Below, in pieces: positions 6,085 to 6,653 of a DNA stretch of 6,653 nt (positions are counted from its first letter, which is position 1; every line of letters begins with the position of its first letter). The notes beneath the pieces are model-generated. The model saw only the letters and a list, made by a program, of their open reading frames with translations, had not been told where the DNA came from and searched no databases. This DNA comes from Bacillota bacterium. GTDB taxonomy: Bacteria; Bacillota; Bacilli; Paenibacillales; Paenibacillaceae. Position numbers and translations under genes: made by a program. The stretch covers positions 1-6,653 of the forward strand of contig JAEWJS010000158.1 in NCBI GenBank assembly GCA_023386495.1. The letters are read 5' to 3'.

Positions 6085-6177
6085 TATTCTCGTGCAATTT
6101 AGCAGGATTTTCCTTCTCCATGTAGAAATTAGGTGGATGCATCATCACACTGATACACAATTGAACGGAGGTCTGGC

Positions 6178-6653
6178 GTGAGCTCACGAATCCACCTGCT
6201 CGTCGGCACGAACAAAGGCGTCTTCGTCTACGTCTCGGACGAGGAGCGCAAACAATGGAATCTGAAAGGGCCCTACCTGAACGGTTGGGAAGCATACAGC
6301 GTGCTCGGCGACAGCCAAGGAAGCACGAACCGCATGTTCGCAGGCACATCGCATGCCGCTTACGGCCCGACGATACGCATCAGCGACGATTACGGGGAGA
6401 CGTGGCGGCAGATTGCGCGCGGACCGCGATACGCGCCGGAGACTGGCTTCAAGCTCAACCGGATCTGGCAGCTTGTGCCCGGCGCCCCATCGCAGCCCGA
6501 TACGTTCTATGCAGGCGCGGAGGAAGCCGGATTATTCGTCACGCATGACCGCGGCGAGACCTGGCGCGAGCTGGACGCCTTAACGAAGCACCCGACGAGG
6601 CCGGAATGGTTCGGAGGAGCCGGCGGCATGGGTCTTCACACCATTATTGTCGA
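6178..6653 (+). CDS. BNR/Asp-box repeat (sialidase-like beta-propeller) protein, 3' part cut off
   Basis: The start is a GTG at 6178, with GGAGG (6167-6171) six bases upstream. The frame is open to the window edge and gives 158 codons. The product begins MSSRIHLLVGTNKGVFVYVS, the usual first propeller strand of WD40/YVTN/BNR-like proteins annotated as exo-alpha-sialidase-like or glycosyl hydrolase-like. Two Asp-boxes (S/T-x-D-x-G-x-T-W) are visible: SDDYGETW at 69-76 and THDRGETW at 122-129. GGAGGMGLHTI (146-156) resembles a conserved segment of this family. No signal peptide is seen, so it is probably cytosolic; true sialidase activity is doubtful without the Arg triad, which cannot be judged from this fragment. 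It is divergent from the serine hydrolase gene with about 165 bases between the two starts. I found no convincing plus-strand promoter. Relatives are typically around 350-380 residues. Confidence 0.85.
   Translation, partial: MSSRIHLLVGTNKGVFVYVSDEERKQWNLKGPYLNGWEAYSVLGDSQGSTNRMFAGTSHAAYGPTIRISDDYGETWRQIARGPRYAPETGFKLNRIWQLVPGAPSQPDTFYAGAEEAGLFVTHDRGETWRELDALTKHPTRPEWFGGAGGMGLHTIIV

Noticed and set aside
1..6653. CRISPR array, tRNA/rRNA, insertion sequence or attachment site
   Set aside because: I saw no regularly spaced repeats, no tRNA-like cloverleaf, no transposase motif and no terminal repeat pair on either strand.

Overview
The window looks like a piece of a Gram-positive Bacillales chromosome, most likely Paenibacillus or a close relative. 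The evidence is moderately high GC, AGGAGG-type ribosome binding sites, intrinsic terminators ending in T-runs, sigma-A-like promoters, two CcpA-type cre-like boxes and a secreted cysteine-free GH26 mannanase. This is inference from style and content; no marker gene is present to fix the species.

Layout from left to right. Positions 1-941 (minus) hold the first 313 codons of a YeiB/DUF418-type polytopic membrane protein, cut by the window edge. It has its own extended -10 promoter (977-1005). That promoter sits immediately beyond the intrinsic terminator (1018-1068) of the next gene. Positions 1080-3182 (minus) encode a 700-residue exported GH26 beta-mannanase with both catalytic glutamates, followed by an Ig-like segment and a C-terminal carbohydrate-binding-type module. 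Its promoter is overlaid by a perfect inverted repeat (TTGTTAGG-N6-CCTAACAA). A third copy of the half-site lies beside the Shine-Dalgarno sequence, and a cre-like box lies further upstream. Positions 3399-3545 (minus) encode a 48-residue single-pass membrane protein, followed by a very stable hairpin terminator. Positions 3732-6011 (minus) encode a 759-residue tandem serine beta-lactamase-like (class C / CubicO-type) protein. Its C-terminal copy keeps all catalytic motifs and its N-terminal copy has lost every one. It has its own terminator (3664-3702), and a cre-like box overlaps its probable promoter. From 6178 to the right edge (plus, divergent) is the start of a BNR/Asp-box beta-propeller protein.

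Each minus-strand gene appears to be its own transcription unit, because a terminator-like hairpin separates every pair. The genes therefore do not form one operon. The best-supported link is catabolic: the mannanase probably breaks down extracellular beta-mannan, and cre-like boxes suggest carbon-catabolite control of both the mannanase and the tandem hydrolase. No classical new defence or mobile system is visible. The points most worth following are the pseudoenzyme-enzyme fusion and the operator architecture of the mannanase promoter.
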